64,000 nucleotides of DNA, taken from contig NZ_UGNW01000001.1 in NCBI RefSeq assembly GCF_900452515.1, forward strand, positions 1,116,001 to 1,180,000, given 5' to 3'. A program made the translations under genes and the position numbers. The DNA is from Legionella birminghamensis. GTDB taxonomy: Bacteria; Pseudomonadota; Gammaproteobacteria; Legionellales; Legionellaceae. This document shows, in pieces, positions 8,305 to 17,204 of the stretch (position 1 is its first letter; each line of letters begins with the position of its first letter). The notes below the pieces were generated by a model. That model was not told the DNA's origin, searched no databases, and worked only from the letters and a program-made list of their open reading frames with translations.

Positions 8305-9939
8305 ATGCGATTACCATCCCTTTTACTGGGTTCTGTGCTATCGTTTTCAGCATTCGCACAAGATTATCCTTTTAAATTAATCATTAAATATAAAGAGAAC
8401 TCTTCATTGGCATCTCTTTTACAGCAATTACAGACCTCAAAAGAATGGACTGTGGATTCCCTGACACCTATTGCCGGCGGTGCCTACAACCTAAGTCTGC
8501 ATACCCAATCAAATCTCTCAGCAGAAAATGAACTGCAGAGAGTTATCAACCAGTTAAAGAAAGATCCGCGGGTTTTGTATGTAGTAAAGGATCGAATCGG
8601 GCATTTTAAACCGATGGCTATGCCGGATGACTCATCCTTGTCTGAGCTTAACCACGCATTGCAATGGGACGAGTTTACTGCTCCTGGCGGTATTATGCTT
8701 GAAAGCGGCCCAGGTAAAATGGATGGCGCCTGGTTGTACACCAATGGCGAGAGCTCCAAGCCTACGGTGGTAGCGGTTCTGGATACCGGCGTAGAGCAGC
8801 ATATGGCTCTGATGTATAATTTACTCAAAGATTCCGATGGCAATATCTGGGGCTGGAATTTTGCTGGCAATAACAGGAATTTATCCGATGAAACGGGCTC
8901 CTACCATGGTACTCATGTTGCCGGAACCATTGCAGCTGTCAGCGATACCATGCTGGGTGTAGGGCAGCAGCTTAAAATTTTACCTCTAAAAATTCCTGAT
9001 GCATCGGGAATGTTTTATGAGAGCCAGGTTATCAATGCTATCTATTGGGCTGTCGGTGGGGAGGTGCCGGGTGTTCCACATAATCCTTATCCCGCAAAAG
9101 TATTGAACATGAGCTTTGGCGTGGACGAGCGTCCTGGCAAGGAAGTCGATCACTGTGATGAAGCATTGCAGGAGGCCATGTTTTTCGCCAGAAAGCAGGG
9201 GGCTGTGGTTACTGTCGCTGCCGGAAATGACAATGAATGGGAACATTACAATGCACCAGGTGTTTGTAATGGCGCAATCAAAGTTGCTTCAACCGGGCCC
9301 GAGGGACTTCGTGCGTATTATTCAAATTATGGACCGGGTGTAAGTTTTGCCGCACCGGGTGGTGATGCCCGCTATGGCCGGACTGGCGCCATTTTGTCTA
9401 CAGTAAAACCTGGGGGCGGCTATCAGCACAGCGGCTATGACTTTTATCAGGGAACCAGTATGGCTTCTCCCCATGCTGCAGGGGTCGCCGGTCTTGTGTT
9501 TGCTATCCGCGATGGCCAAATCTCTCCAGAGAAGGTGGAACAGATATTGTATGCCACCACTCATCCCTTCGGTCAGACCTCAGACAGCAATAAGTCCTGT
9601 ACGGGTACTAAACCCTGCGGACACGGTATTCTGGATGCTGAAAACGCAGTGAAGACAGCTGCCGCCAATTTTGATGCAATTATCAGCCCGCCAAGCTTTC
9701 AGGATTTAAACCTGAAAAAATGCAGGAATCATCAGTTGACCTCCCAGCCTCTGACGAATAGTGAATGGAAGCTTATTAATAAACGTTGCCAATCTGAGGA
9801 TGCTTATTTTACACCTGAAGTTCATTTGAAAGGGCAGCAAATCGTGTTGAATTACCAGGGCGCCAGTTATGTCAGAGATATTAGCAATTATAAACACTGT
9901 GAGCTGATTAGCAGGGACAGTGTGGGTTGTTATTACTAG
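8305..9939 (+). CDS. Secreted subtilisin-like serine protease (S8)
   Basis: A 544-residue protein starting after AGGGAGG. Residues 1 to 18 form a signal peptide ending FSAFAQ. Residues 20 to 100 resemble an I9-type inhibitory propeptide. The S8 catalytic triad is complete: D160 in VAVLDTGVE, H201 in YHGTHVAGT, S385 in GTSMASPHAAG, with oxyanion N308 in VTVAAGND. A tail of about 75 residues with four cysteines follows the catalytic domain and may be disulfide-bonded. Such enzymes in Legionella leave the cell by the type II system; that route is inferred. The gene ends at a REP-like hairpin facing a convergent gene. Confidence 0.92.
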   Translation: MRLPSLLLGSVLSFSAFAQDYPFKLIIKYKENSSLASLLQQLQTSKEWTVDSLTPIAGGAYNLSLHTQSNLSAENELQRVINQLKKDPRVLYVVKDRIGHFKPMAMPDDSSLSELNHALQWDEFTAPGGIMLESGPGKMDGAWLYTNGESSKPTVVAVLDTGVEQHMALMYNLLKDSDGNIWGWNFAGNNRNLSDETGSYHGTHVAGTIAAVSDTMLGVGQQLKILPLKIPDASGMFYESQVINAIYWAVGGEVPGVPHNPYPAKVLNMSFGVDERPGKEVDHCDEALQEAMFFARKQGAVVTVAAGNDNEWEHYNAPGVCNGAIKVASTGPEGLRAYYSNYGPGVSFAAPGGDARYGRTGAILSTVKPGGGYQHSGYDFYQGTSMASPHAAGVAGLVFAIRDGQISPEKVEQILYATTHPFGQTSDSNKSCTGTKPCGHGILDAENAVKTAAANFDAIISPPSFQDLNLKKCRNHQLTSQPLTNSEWKLINKRCQSEDAYFTPEVHLKGQQIVLNYQGASYVRDISNYKHCELISRDSVGCYY

Positions 9940-10003
9940 TGAAACCAGAGCGATCCTTCTCGAGCGCCGATCTGGATTGATTGGCTCGCAATGAGGACTC
10001 CCC

Positions 10004-10030
10004 GTCTTTGCGAACAAAGCTCGCAAAGAC
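10004..10030. terminator. Hairpin from a REP-like repeat between convergent genes
   Basis: Perfect 10-base inverted repeat GTCTTTGCGA / TCGCAAAGAC around a 7-base loop, located between the subtilisin stop (9939) and the stop of the minus-strand gene (10033). The bases just before it (CTGGATTGATTGGCTCGCAATGA, in part) resemble a widespread dispersed repeat of gammaproteobacteria. It probably ends transcription in both directions. Confidence 0.5.
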
Positions 10031-10032
10031 GT

Positions 10033-11115
10033 TCAGGCTCCATGTCTCCCGACTGAACTCGAAAAATCCCTTATCGATGAAAACAAATTAATATCGTCCT
10101 CCGCTGACAGGCTCTGTCCAAAAATCGTATTGGTCAAACTTTCATTATTTAAAAATTTTCTATTATACAGACAGGCGATTCTGGATTCTCGCAGCTGCTC
10201 CAGGGCCAGTTGTCCCTTTGCCAGGATAGCTTGCTGCCATTGTTCCTGGAAAGCAAACGATTGCTCAGCCAGATTGCGGACAATATCAGCCAGGACAATA
10301 TCACCAGACCAGGCTTCTACTGGGCTGTTTGAGCGGCCAATTAATGCTTCATGGGTAGCGGGAAATAACCAGTTAGTGACAATATGCCTATATCGTTTGT
10401 CTTCATGACAATAAATGCTATTACTGTTTTTATCCATAACAGCGCTAAAAAAAGGCGTGTTAAATTTCCATTTCTCAGGGAAGTACTGGAGTAAAATTTC
10501 CCATAAATTCAGGTTGCCATTATGAGAATAATAGCCATGAATTTTTACATTGGTGGAGAGAAGGCCAGACGGTTTCCTGTCGTTAAACAGATAACGCAAG
10601 CGATCGGTTGGCCCTCCGAGTACACTGTCGATTAGATAGAGCTCAAGTGTTTCAACTTTCATCGTCTTGTCAATAATTTGCGAATATAACCATTGCCTCA
10701 TTTGACATAGCGTAAAGCCGCCCCGGCTCCAGCCTACGCCAAAAATAGATAAGGTTTCGCCTGCTTTTTCAGCTTCTATCGACTGTTGAATCAGAAAATG
10801 TTTAATTTTTTCAAGATTATTATTGATTCCATTATCGCCAATGTGCCCATCAACCAGCGCGGCTATCGATTTGACTAAAGAACCTTGAGGCGCCGCAATA
10901 TCTGTTCCTGGGCCATCCAAAATAAGCGTATTTTTTTCATGGCAATACCGGGCGAGCTGACTAATAAAATTAATAGGGTTATGCATAAGCCAGTTGGCTG
11001 CGTAACGCAGTCCAAAAAAACTGAAGTACCCCATTTCTTTATTATTCTGTGTCAGGGAAATTGAGCCGTTAGCGAGAATAAGGACTTTTCGGGTTTTAGA
11101 CATCTTACATCCCAT
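10033..11115 (-). CDS. DUF2235/Tle-like alpha/beta hydrolase
   Basis: A 360-residue protein. LILDGPGTD (residues about 63-71) and IFGVGWSRGGFT (about 124-135) match two hallmarks of the DUF2235 group, D-G-P-G-T and the nucleophile elbow G-x-S-R-G. DUF2235 includes type VI phospholipase effectors (Tle), among others. A later DSVLGG segment could hold the acid. Neither the signal peptide nor a membrane anchor is visible, so the protein is cytosolic or delivered elsewhere. A second ATG four codons in (11103) is an equally possible start; neither has a clear ribosome-binding site. It is divergent from the GGDEF/EAL gene with a 70-base gap. Confidence 0.65.
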   Translation of the reverse strand: MGCKMSKTRKVLILANGSISLTQNNKEMGYFSFFGLRYAANWLMHNPINFISQLARYCHEKNTLILDGPGTDIAAPQGSLVKSIAALVDGHIGDNGINNNLEKIKHFLIQQSIEAEKAGETLSIFGVGWSRGGFTLCQMRQWLYSQIIDKTMKVETLELYLIDSVLGGPTDRLRYLFNDRKPSGLLSTNVKIHGYYSHNGNLNLWEILLQYFPEKWKFNTPFFSAVMDKNSNSIYCHEDKRYRHIVTNWLFPATHEALIGRSNSPVEAWSGDIVLADIVRNLAEQSFAFQEQWQQAILAKGQLALEQLRESRIACLYNRKFLNNESLTNTIFGQSLSAEDDINLFSSIRDFSSSVGRHGA

Positions 11116-11185
11116 TAAGGCTTGGAAGTTAAAAGTTTTATTATTGCTATAATTTTATTATATTCCAGGATGAAACTGTAAAACT

Positions 11186-13060
11186 ATGGATAATACTCAA
11201 TATGATTTCCGAATTATTGTCATTGATGACAATATCGAAATCCATAAGGATTTTCTAAAAATTCTGACAAAGAATGTCAAAAATGAGTTGGATGACCTCG
11301 GCGCTCAGTTATTTAATTCGAACCAGCTCATTTCCAATGATCCTGTTTTGCCTCGTTTTAAAATCGATACCGCCACCCAGGGGGAAGAGGGGGCTGCCCT
11401 TATTGAAAAAGCAATCAATGAGGGAGAACCCTTTGCCCTGGCATTCGTCGATATACGAATGCCTCCGGGCTGGGATGGTATAGAAACTATTCAAAAAATA
11501 TGGACTATTGATCCGGATATCCATGTCGTGATTTGCACTGCTTTTTCGGATTACAATTGGGAAGAGACTATACAGGAATTGGGACATAGCGATAAATTTT
11601 TAATTCTAAAAAAACCATTTGATCATATTGCAGTCAGACAATTAGCTTATGCATTAACACGAAAATGGAAATTAATCAGAGAGTCTGAGGTTTACACTAA
11701 ATCACTCGAGCAGGCGGTTGAAGAGCGAACCGAAGTGCTAAAATACCAGGCAACGCATGATATGTTGACTGGATTAGCCAACCGCGCACTCCTGCATGAT
11801 CGGATCCAGCAGGCCATCGCTGCTTATAAGCGGCATCAGATTAGCTTTGCCCTGTTATTTTTTGATCTGGATCGCTTTAAGCTAATCAATGACAGCCTGG
11901 GGCATTCTGCCGGCGATGAGTTATTAACCTGCATTGCTAAGCGGTTGCTGCCAACCGTTCGTGCTTTTGATACGATTTCCCGCCTGGGAGGGGATGAGTT
12001 TGTTATTGTAATAACTGAGCTTAAAGATGTTAATTATACACCTGTCATAGCGGAAAAAATGCTTGCACTGATCAAAGAACCCGTATCAATAGCGAATCGC
12101 AGCCTGAGTATATCCAGTAGTATGGGTATTGCAATCTATCCCCAGGATGGAGTGGAAGCGGATGATTTATTACGAAATGCTGATGCGGCTATGTATCATG
12201 CTAAAAAACTGGGGGGAGGGCAATTTCAATTTTATTCAAAGGAAATGAATGAAAAAGTGCTCGATCAGTTGGAGTTGGAGTCCGCTCTTTATCAGGCGAT
12301 TAGTAATAATGAATTTTCACTTTGGTATCAACCTCAACTTCACATTGAGAATCATAAGCTTGAGGCAGTAGAGGCCTTAATCCGCTGGCATCATCCTCAG
12401 AAGGGTATGCTCTTGCCCATTGATTTTATTCCTCTGGCTGAACGAAACGGTTTAACTATTCCAATTGGCGATTGGGTGATTAGGCAAGCCTGCATGCAAA
12501 ATAAAGCCTGGCAGGAAATGGGTTTGCCTCCTATTCGGATGGCTGTCAATCTGACTTCACAGCAGATCAGTCAGCTTGATTTTGTACAAAAAGTGAAAAA
12601 TATCTTACAGGAAACGCAATTGGAGCCCCATTATCTGGAGTTCGAATTAAGTGAAACTTCATTAGTTAATGATGCGATTGTCCAAAAGATGAACGAACTA
12701 AGGACAATCGGTATTGAAATAGCATTGGATGATTTCGGTACCGGTTACGCTAATTTACATCATCTACGCAATTTGGCGTTGAATCGGCTTAAAATTGATC
12801 GGTCTTTTATAAGCAATATACAGTTTAATCGTAATGACGAAGTTATTATCCACGCAATTATCGCTATGGCGCGCAGTCTTAATTTGGAGGTCCTTGCCGA
12901 AGGTGTGGAGACAGCGAAACAACTCGATTTCTTGAAACAGCATCATTGTAACCAGATTCAGGGTTTTTATTTTAGCAAACCAATGCCGGCTGATGAATTG
13001 ACATTTATATTAAAGAATCCGGAGGAAATTGAAAAAATACTAGATATCAATAAGGAATGA
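11186..13060 (+). CDS. Response regulator REC-GGDEF-EAL (cyclic-di-GMP turnover)
   Basis: A 624-residue protein. Residues 8 to 160 are a receiver domain with acidic pocket D14-D15 and phosphoacceptor D89 in FVDIRMPPGWDG. The GGDEF domain (about 185-350) keeps the active RLGGDEF site (268-272) and an inhibitory RxxD site (RAFD, 259-262) five residues before it. The EAL domain (about 365-615) keeps E396-A-L, DDFGTGY and AEGVET, so both diguanylate cyclase and phosphodiesterase activity are possible. It is the first gene of a tight operon with a PAP2 phosphatase and a histidine kinase. The IDDN-x-x-I-H-x-D-F receiver type usually partners kinases of the kind encoded at 14228. Confidence 0.93.
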   Translation: MDNTQYDFRIIVIDDNIEIHKDFLKILTKNVKNELDDLGAQLFNSNQLISNDPVLPRFKIDTATQGEEGAALIEKAINEGEPFALAFVDIRMPPGWDGIETIQKIWTIDPDIHVVICTAFSDYNWEETIQELGHSDKFLILKKPFDHIAVRQLAYALTRKWKLIRESEVYTKSLEQAVEERTEVLKYQATHDMLTGLANRALLHDRIQQAIAAYKRHQISFALLFFDLDRFKLINDSLGHSAGDELLTCIAKRLLPTVRAFDTISRLGGDEFVIVITELKDVNYTPVIAEKMLALIKEPVSIANRSLSISSSMGIAIYPQDGVEADDLLRNADAAMYHAKKLGGGQFQFYSKEMNEKVLDQLELESALYQAISNNEFSLWYQPQLHIENHKLEAVEALIRWHHPQKGMLLPIDFIPLAERNGLTIPIGDWVIRQACMQNKAWQEMGLPPIRMAVNLTSQQISQLDFVQKVKNILQETQLEPHYLEFELSETSLVNDAIVQKMNELRTIGIEIALDDFGTGYANLHHLRNLALNRLKIDRSFISNIQFNRNDEVIIHAIIAMARSLNLEVLAEGVETAKQLDFLKQHHCNQIQGFYFSKPMPADELTFILKNPEEIEKILDINKE

Positions 13061-13061
13061 T

Positions 13062-14231
13062 ATGAAAAAAATAGGAATAATGGTTTCTCTGTTGGTCCTG
13101 GTCATCGTTTCCATTGTTTACTTCTATCGTTCTGCGCAGACTATGTCGTTGCCCACCTATTTTGATTACAGCCCTGAAGAGCTAGCCTCATTAAAAGGCT
13201 TAAATTCAAACCAGTCTATGACAGAAGCTTCTCTTAATAAATGGGATAAGCTAATGTTTGCTTTGGTCAAATCAAACAAGTTGGGGGATGCGCCGGCTTC
13301 AAAAGTTTATGCTTATGTTTATACGGCGCAGCGTGATGCGGCATATATATCTTATAATGCTAAACATTCCTTTAAGGGAAATCTGGATGTCATCTCTGCT
13401 AAAGTACTCTGTCTGTTTTTCGAAAAAGATTGCTCAACCATACTATTCCAAACCCATTCAGATCCCTATTCTGAAAAAATTGCTGACTTGGTCCTAAGTA
13501 AAATCAAAAATCGTCTGGCAGTCGATAAAAAGAGGGAGAAGCTGTCTGAGGAGAAAAAAGGGAGTCTTTTTTGGAGGGGGGACTCTCCCTATTTTGGGCA
13601 GGAAGTCGGTTCCTGGAAAACCTGGATTATTCATTCGCCCACTCAGTATGTGGCAAAACCACCGCCGGCACCGGATTCAAAAGAGTGGCAGAACCAGTTA
13701 AAGCAAACTCAGGATGCCTTAAAAAAGATTAGTCCAGAGCAAATAAAAGAAGTGGTATTTTGGGCAGGAAACCCTTCCACTATAACCCCGCCGGGTATTT
13801 GGATTAAATTTGCCAATGAGTATATGGAAAATAAACAGGTATCCTTTCCAAAAATGCTGTTTATACGCTCTGTACTGGCAATGGGGATAGCTGACGAAGT
13901 GATTAACCTGTTTTATTCAAAGTATACCTATTGGATAAAGCGTCCCTATATGCTCAATCCGGCAATAAAAACAGTAATGCCTACTCCCAATCATCCCAGT
14001 TATCCGGCTGGGCATTCAGGAATTTCAGCAACCGCGGCAGTGATTCTCTCCTATTATTTTCCAGAAAATAAAAAGATCTGGTGGGATAAAGCCCATGAAG
14101 CGAGTTCAAGCCGGGTATGGGGTGGAATTCATTTTCCAATTGATGGTAAGGAAGGATTGGTAACGGGGCAGCGGGTTGGAGAGGCCGTTATTAGTGCTCA
14201 GCCTGAATTAAATTCCCTGGGAATAAAATGA
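13062..14231 (+). CDS. PAP2-superfamily phosphatase / vanadium haloperoxidase-like protein
   Basis: A 389-residue protein with a single N-terminal hydrophobic segment (residues 4-22), probably a signal anchor placing the rest in the periplasm. The three phosphatase motifs are in order near the C-terminus: K-R-P in YWIKRPYML, PSYPAGHSG, and S-R-x5-H-x3-D in SSRVWGGIHFPIDG. This is the arrangement shared by acid phosphatases, lipid phosphatases and vanadium haloperoxidases. The substrate is unknown. Start: AAGGAATGAT directly precedes the ATG and lies in the end of the upstream gene, one base after its stop. The downstream kinase gene overlaps by four bases, so the three are translationally linked. 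Confidence 0.85.
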   Translation: MKKIGIMVSLLVLVIVSIVYFYRSAQTMSLPTYFDYSPEELASLKGLNSNQSMTEASLNKWDKLMFALVKSNKLGDAPASKVYAYVYTAQRDAAYISYNAKHSFKGNLDVISAKVLCLFFEKDCSTILFQTHSDPYSEKIADLVLSKIKNRLAVDKKREKLSEEKKGSLFWRGDSPYFGQEVGSWKTWIIHSPTQYVAKPPPAPDSKEWQNQLKQTQDALKKISPEQIKEVVFWAGNPSTITPPGIWIKFANEYMENKQVSFPKMLFIRSVLAMGIADEVINLFYSKYTYWIKRPYMLNPAIKTVMPTPNHPSYPAGHSGISATAAVILSYYFPENKKIWWDKAHEASSSRVWGGIHFPIDGKEGLVTGQRVGEAVISAQPELNSLGIK

Positions 14232-15829
14232 GTATTCGTCATAAAATTTTATTAAGCATGCTATTGGTCGCCTTTCTGTTTATTCCGGTTAATCTGTTTA
14301 TGCTTACTCGTTACACAGAGGTGAAAGAAAATTTTCTGATAATTATTGAAAGGACAGTACCGCGATTAGAGGCCTTGCTAACCATGAAAAATTTAATTAC
14401 GCGAATTAATTTTTTCATGAGCTATGACGAGAAGTTCTCACCCCAGAATATTAAAAACCTACCAGCGGTAAAGGATGAATTTCTATCAATACTTGAAGAA
14501 ATGGGCGAACAGAGAAACGTATATCAGAAATATGCACCGGTCGGAAAAGATAAAAATGCAACTCGCCTTAACCAGTTGCGTGACTCAGTTATACTGACCG
14601 CACTGGATTTATTTCTGGCAGGTGAAAACAAAAGGCCCGCTTCGGAGATCCAGAATAAAGCTGTTCTTCTGGAAGAAAAAGAAAAGAATTTAAATGAATT
14701 TATCGATATGCTGCTAGTGCAGGAAAGCACACTCCTGGAAGAAGAAAGGGATAAAACTATTAATGCTTCTGTTGCACTACTCAATTTATTGTTAACACTG
14801 AATGGTTTTATATTTCTTATAACGCTTGGTTTAAGCATATTTTTAGCAAATATCATTTCAAAACCAATTATAAAACTAAGTCAGTTTGCAGGAAATATTG
14901 ACTATGATCACTTAACCCCCATGCTGCCAATTCTTACCCGGGATGAAATTGGCGGCTTGCAAAGCCATTTGAATGAAATGTTAAAGAAGCTTGAACGTGC
15001 AAAAGCACGATTGATTGAAACTTCGCGTGCAGCAGGTGTCGCGGAGATAGCAACCAGCATTTTACATAATGTGGGAAATGTTTTAAACAGTGTTAATACT
15101 TCTGTGGCCATGCTTTCAGAAACTGCACAGCAAAGCTATATAGTTCAGCTGCCCAAGCTCTTATCGATTTTGGAAGAAAATCAGAATAGGCTGGATACTT
15201 TTTTAGCTGAGGACGAGCGCGGTAAATTATTTATCCCCTATTTTAAAAAACTGATAGAGCAGCTGGAAAGTGAAAAGTCGAGGATGTATGAGGAATTACG
15301 GCAACTTAATAATAACCTTACCCATGTTAATCAAGTGATTGCCATGCAGCAAACTTCGGGGCAGGCAAGTTCTATCATCAAAGAGTCAATTGAGCTGGAA
15401 GAATTGATTGAGGATATTCTTCTTTTGTATGCTAATCGTCTGCGCAAAGCCAGTATTAATGTAGAACGTCAATATAGGGATATCCCGCCAATCGTTTCGA
15501 TTAGAACCAAAGTCCAGCAAATATTAATTAATCTGATAAAAAATGCAATCGATGCATTGATTGCTGCTAACCAACGGGAAAAACGTTTAATCATCAAAAT
15601 TGAGCTGACATCCGGTATAGCCCGAATCACTGTCGGCGACAATGGGATTGGAATAAACAAAGAGGATTTGAGCAGAATTTTTTCTTTTGGATTTACCACC
15701 AAAAAAGAAGGGCATGGCTATGGGCTGCACAATTGTGCGCTTCTGGCGCGTGAATTAGGCGGCGAATTGCGCGGACAATCTAAAGGAGTTCAGCAGGGGA
15801 GTGTTTTTACTTTAAAAATCCCTCGATAA
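14228..15829 (+). CDS. Membrane sensor histidine kinase
   Basis: A 533-residue protein. Two transmembrane segments (about 7-26 and 187-208) enclose a periplasmic helical sensor region. A HAMP domain follows (about 210-262). The phosphorylation site is atypical: AEIATSILHNVGNVLNS with H280, not the standard HisKA HE box. Residues about 400 to 533 form the ATPase domain with the N box (NLIKNAIDAL), DNGIGI and GFTTKKEGHGYGLH. Its ATG overlaps the TGA of the PAP2 gene. The REC-GGDEF-EAL protein at the head of the operon is the likely phosphotransfer partner. The sensed signal is unknown; the periplasmic PAP2 enzyme between them may generate or remove it, which is speculation. Confidence 0.9.
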   Translation: MSIRHKILLSMLLVAFLFIPVNLFMLTRYTEVKENFLIIIERTVPRLEALLTMKNLITRINFFMSYDEKFSPQNIKNLPAVKDEFLSILEEMGEQRNVYQKYAPVGKDKNATRLNQLRDSVILTALDLFLAGENKRPASEIQNKAVLLEEKEKNLNEFIDMLLVQESTLLEEERDKTINASVALLNLLLTLNGFIFLITLGLSIFLANIISKPIIKLSQFAGNIDYDHLTPMLPILTRDEIGGLQSHLNEMLKKLERAKARLIETSRAAGVAEIATSILHNVGNVLNSVNTSVAMLSETAQQSYIVQLPKLLSILEENQNRLDTFLAEDERGKLFIPYFKKLIEQLESEKSRMYEELRQLNNNLTHVNQVIAMQQTSGQASSIIKESIELEELIEDILLLYANRLRKASINVERQYRDIPPIVSIRTKVQQILINLIKNAIDALIAANQREKRLIIKIELTSGIARITVGDNGIGINKEDLSRIFSFGFTTKKEGHGYGLHNCALLARELGGELRGQSKGVQQGSVFTLKIPR

Positions 15830-15838
15830 CAGGGTGGC

Positions 15839-15861
15839 CGCTCTGATGGCCCACCAGAGCG
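15839..15861. terminator. Hairpin between convergent genes
   Basis: Inverted repeat CGCTCTGATGG / CCACCAGAGCG with one mismatch and a 1- to 2-base loop, located ten bases after the kinase stop and ten before the stop of the minus-strand gene. No T run is present. Confidence 0.4.
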
Positions 15862-15871
15862 AGTAGCAGAA

Positions 15872-16723
15872 TTAGAAAGGAGTCGGGCAGGCACCGGATT
15901 GTTTAGTCAATTCGCTAAGCAGCGAGATTGCATTGTTAATTACTATAGCTTTTGCTTCCTTATTACCATTGTACAGAACCCAGATCTCAGAGCCTAAATT
16001 CTCGCGTATTTTGATCAGACCCTCAGCGCCAGTCTGCATTAAAGTTTCAGCACCCATTCCATTTTTCAAAAGGGCGATTACCTGTTTTGCTTGGGTAGCG
16101 AAACCTACCTGATCTTTCTCATCAAGACACAAAAAGTCATCGACTGGTATTCCTTCAGAAAATAAGAGGCAGGTATTAGTTAAAAAAGGGTTGGTAAACG
16201 CATATTCACCCGGTTTTGCGTTCTCATTCTGAATGCGATGCCTGGATATTATTTTGAGAAAATGATTACGTTTACCGGCGTCTACATTAAGAATGTCTAC
16301 CATGTAGGGGGATAAGTCCTGCAGTTCTTTCTCGGTTAATATTCCCTTCGCTGATGTGAGATTAGCAGTTCTGGTTTTTGGGGAATCAGTCAAAAACCGA
16401 TTCAAGTTTTGCGCCTGATGATGCTCTGTAATCAACTCAAGTTTCGCATTGAGGGAATTGCCAAGTAAGCTTTGCAAAGCGCTTGTGTTTACCTGAATCC
16501 CTTCCGTTTTATGGGTTTCCGCCAATAGAATATTATCGTAATAGAGGGATGCTTCATTGTTTTTTACTTGTACACGCAACCGGGTAGTGGCTGTTTCCAA
16601 ATACATGCTGCCGTCCAGAGGATCTCTTTTAATATGTTTTGGGGTTATCAGTTTCATCTGCAGTAATGCATTTCGCAGATACATGGAAGTTTTGTCAGAA
16701 CTAATTTTGAATTGGGTTTGCAT
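15872..16723 (-). CDS. Unknown cytosolic protein
   Basis: A 283-residue protein I do not recognise. The chosen start (MQTQFKIS) has an AGGAGG sequence 11 bases upstream; an ATG 33 bases further upstream lies before this site and is rejected. There is no signal peptide or membrane helix. The N-terminal 90 residues look like a beta-rich fold, the middle is charged and helical, and two cysteines occur near the middle (NTCLLFS and DFLCLD) plus one near the C-terminus (SGACPTPF). Lineage-specific by appearance; no function can be given. Confidence 0.65.
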   Translation of the reverse strand: MQTQFKISSDKTSMYLRNALLQMKLITPKHIKRDPLDGSMYLETATTRLRVQVKNNEASLYYDNILLAETHKTEGIQVNTSALQSLLGNSLNAKLELITEHHQAQNLNRFLTDSPKTRTANLTSAKGILTEKELQDLSPYMVDILNVDAGKRNHFLKIISRHRIQNENAKPGEYAFTNPFLTNTCLLFSEGIPVDDFLCLDEKDQVGFATQAKQVIALLKNGMGAETLMQTGAEGLIKIRENLGSEIWVLYNGNKEAKAIVINNAISLLSELTKQSGACPTPF

Positions 16724-16945
16724 ATATCCTATCTCCTCCTGAAAAAATCTGTTCAATTGTAAATCAAATTAATGGTTAATGTAAGCAATTTGATCTATTT
16801 GGTTTTTAATTAATCTAAAAAAGAGAGTGAATACTCATAGACTTAACATAGGATAAAAATGCTGTGCATTTTACGATTAATAATCTCAGGATCTGCTATC
16901 TACGTCCGGCGTCTGGTTACAGAGGGCCCTACACAATGCAGACCA

Positions 16946-17163
16946 CCGAATCCCTGCGGCTTCGACCGCAGGGCCCACCCGAAGCCTATTTAGAACATCG
17001 ATCTTGCTAGTTAGGGTAATGTTTAAAAAGCTCGGTTTGATTGCTTTTCAATCTCTATTTTTTGGTAAAATTGAAAATTCATTGGGGAGCCTGTTCCACC
17101 TCGGCATGGGCCCCGCGGTCGAAGCCGCGGGGATTCGGAGAATGTCTCCACCGCGGGATTCGG
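16946..17163. repeat. MITE-like palindromic element, copy A
   Basis: The left end CCGAATCCCTGCGGCTTCG (16946-) through GGGCCCA, and the right end TGGGCCCCGCGG through GGGGATTCGG (17107-17138), are inverted copies of each other. A partial extra right-end unit (CCGCGGGATTCGG) follows to 17163. The 130-base AT-rich core contains GAAGCCTATTTAG and CAATCTCTATTTTTTGGT, which recur in altered form in the copy at 40108-40482. No protein is encoded. This element accounts for most of the gap between the genes at 15872 and 17205; the rest (16757-16945) shows nothing I can name. Confidence 0.75.
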
Positions 17164-17204
17164 GGCGGGAAGATAGTTATTATGGCTTGTCCGCAGTAAA
17201 TGTT

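Noticed and set aside
9706..10026. Minus-strand 106-residue frame overlapping the subtilisin tail
   Set aside because: Antisense to a well-supported coding region and includes the REP-like hairpin.
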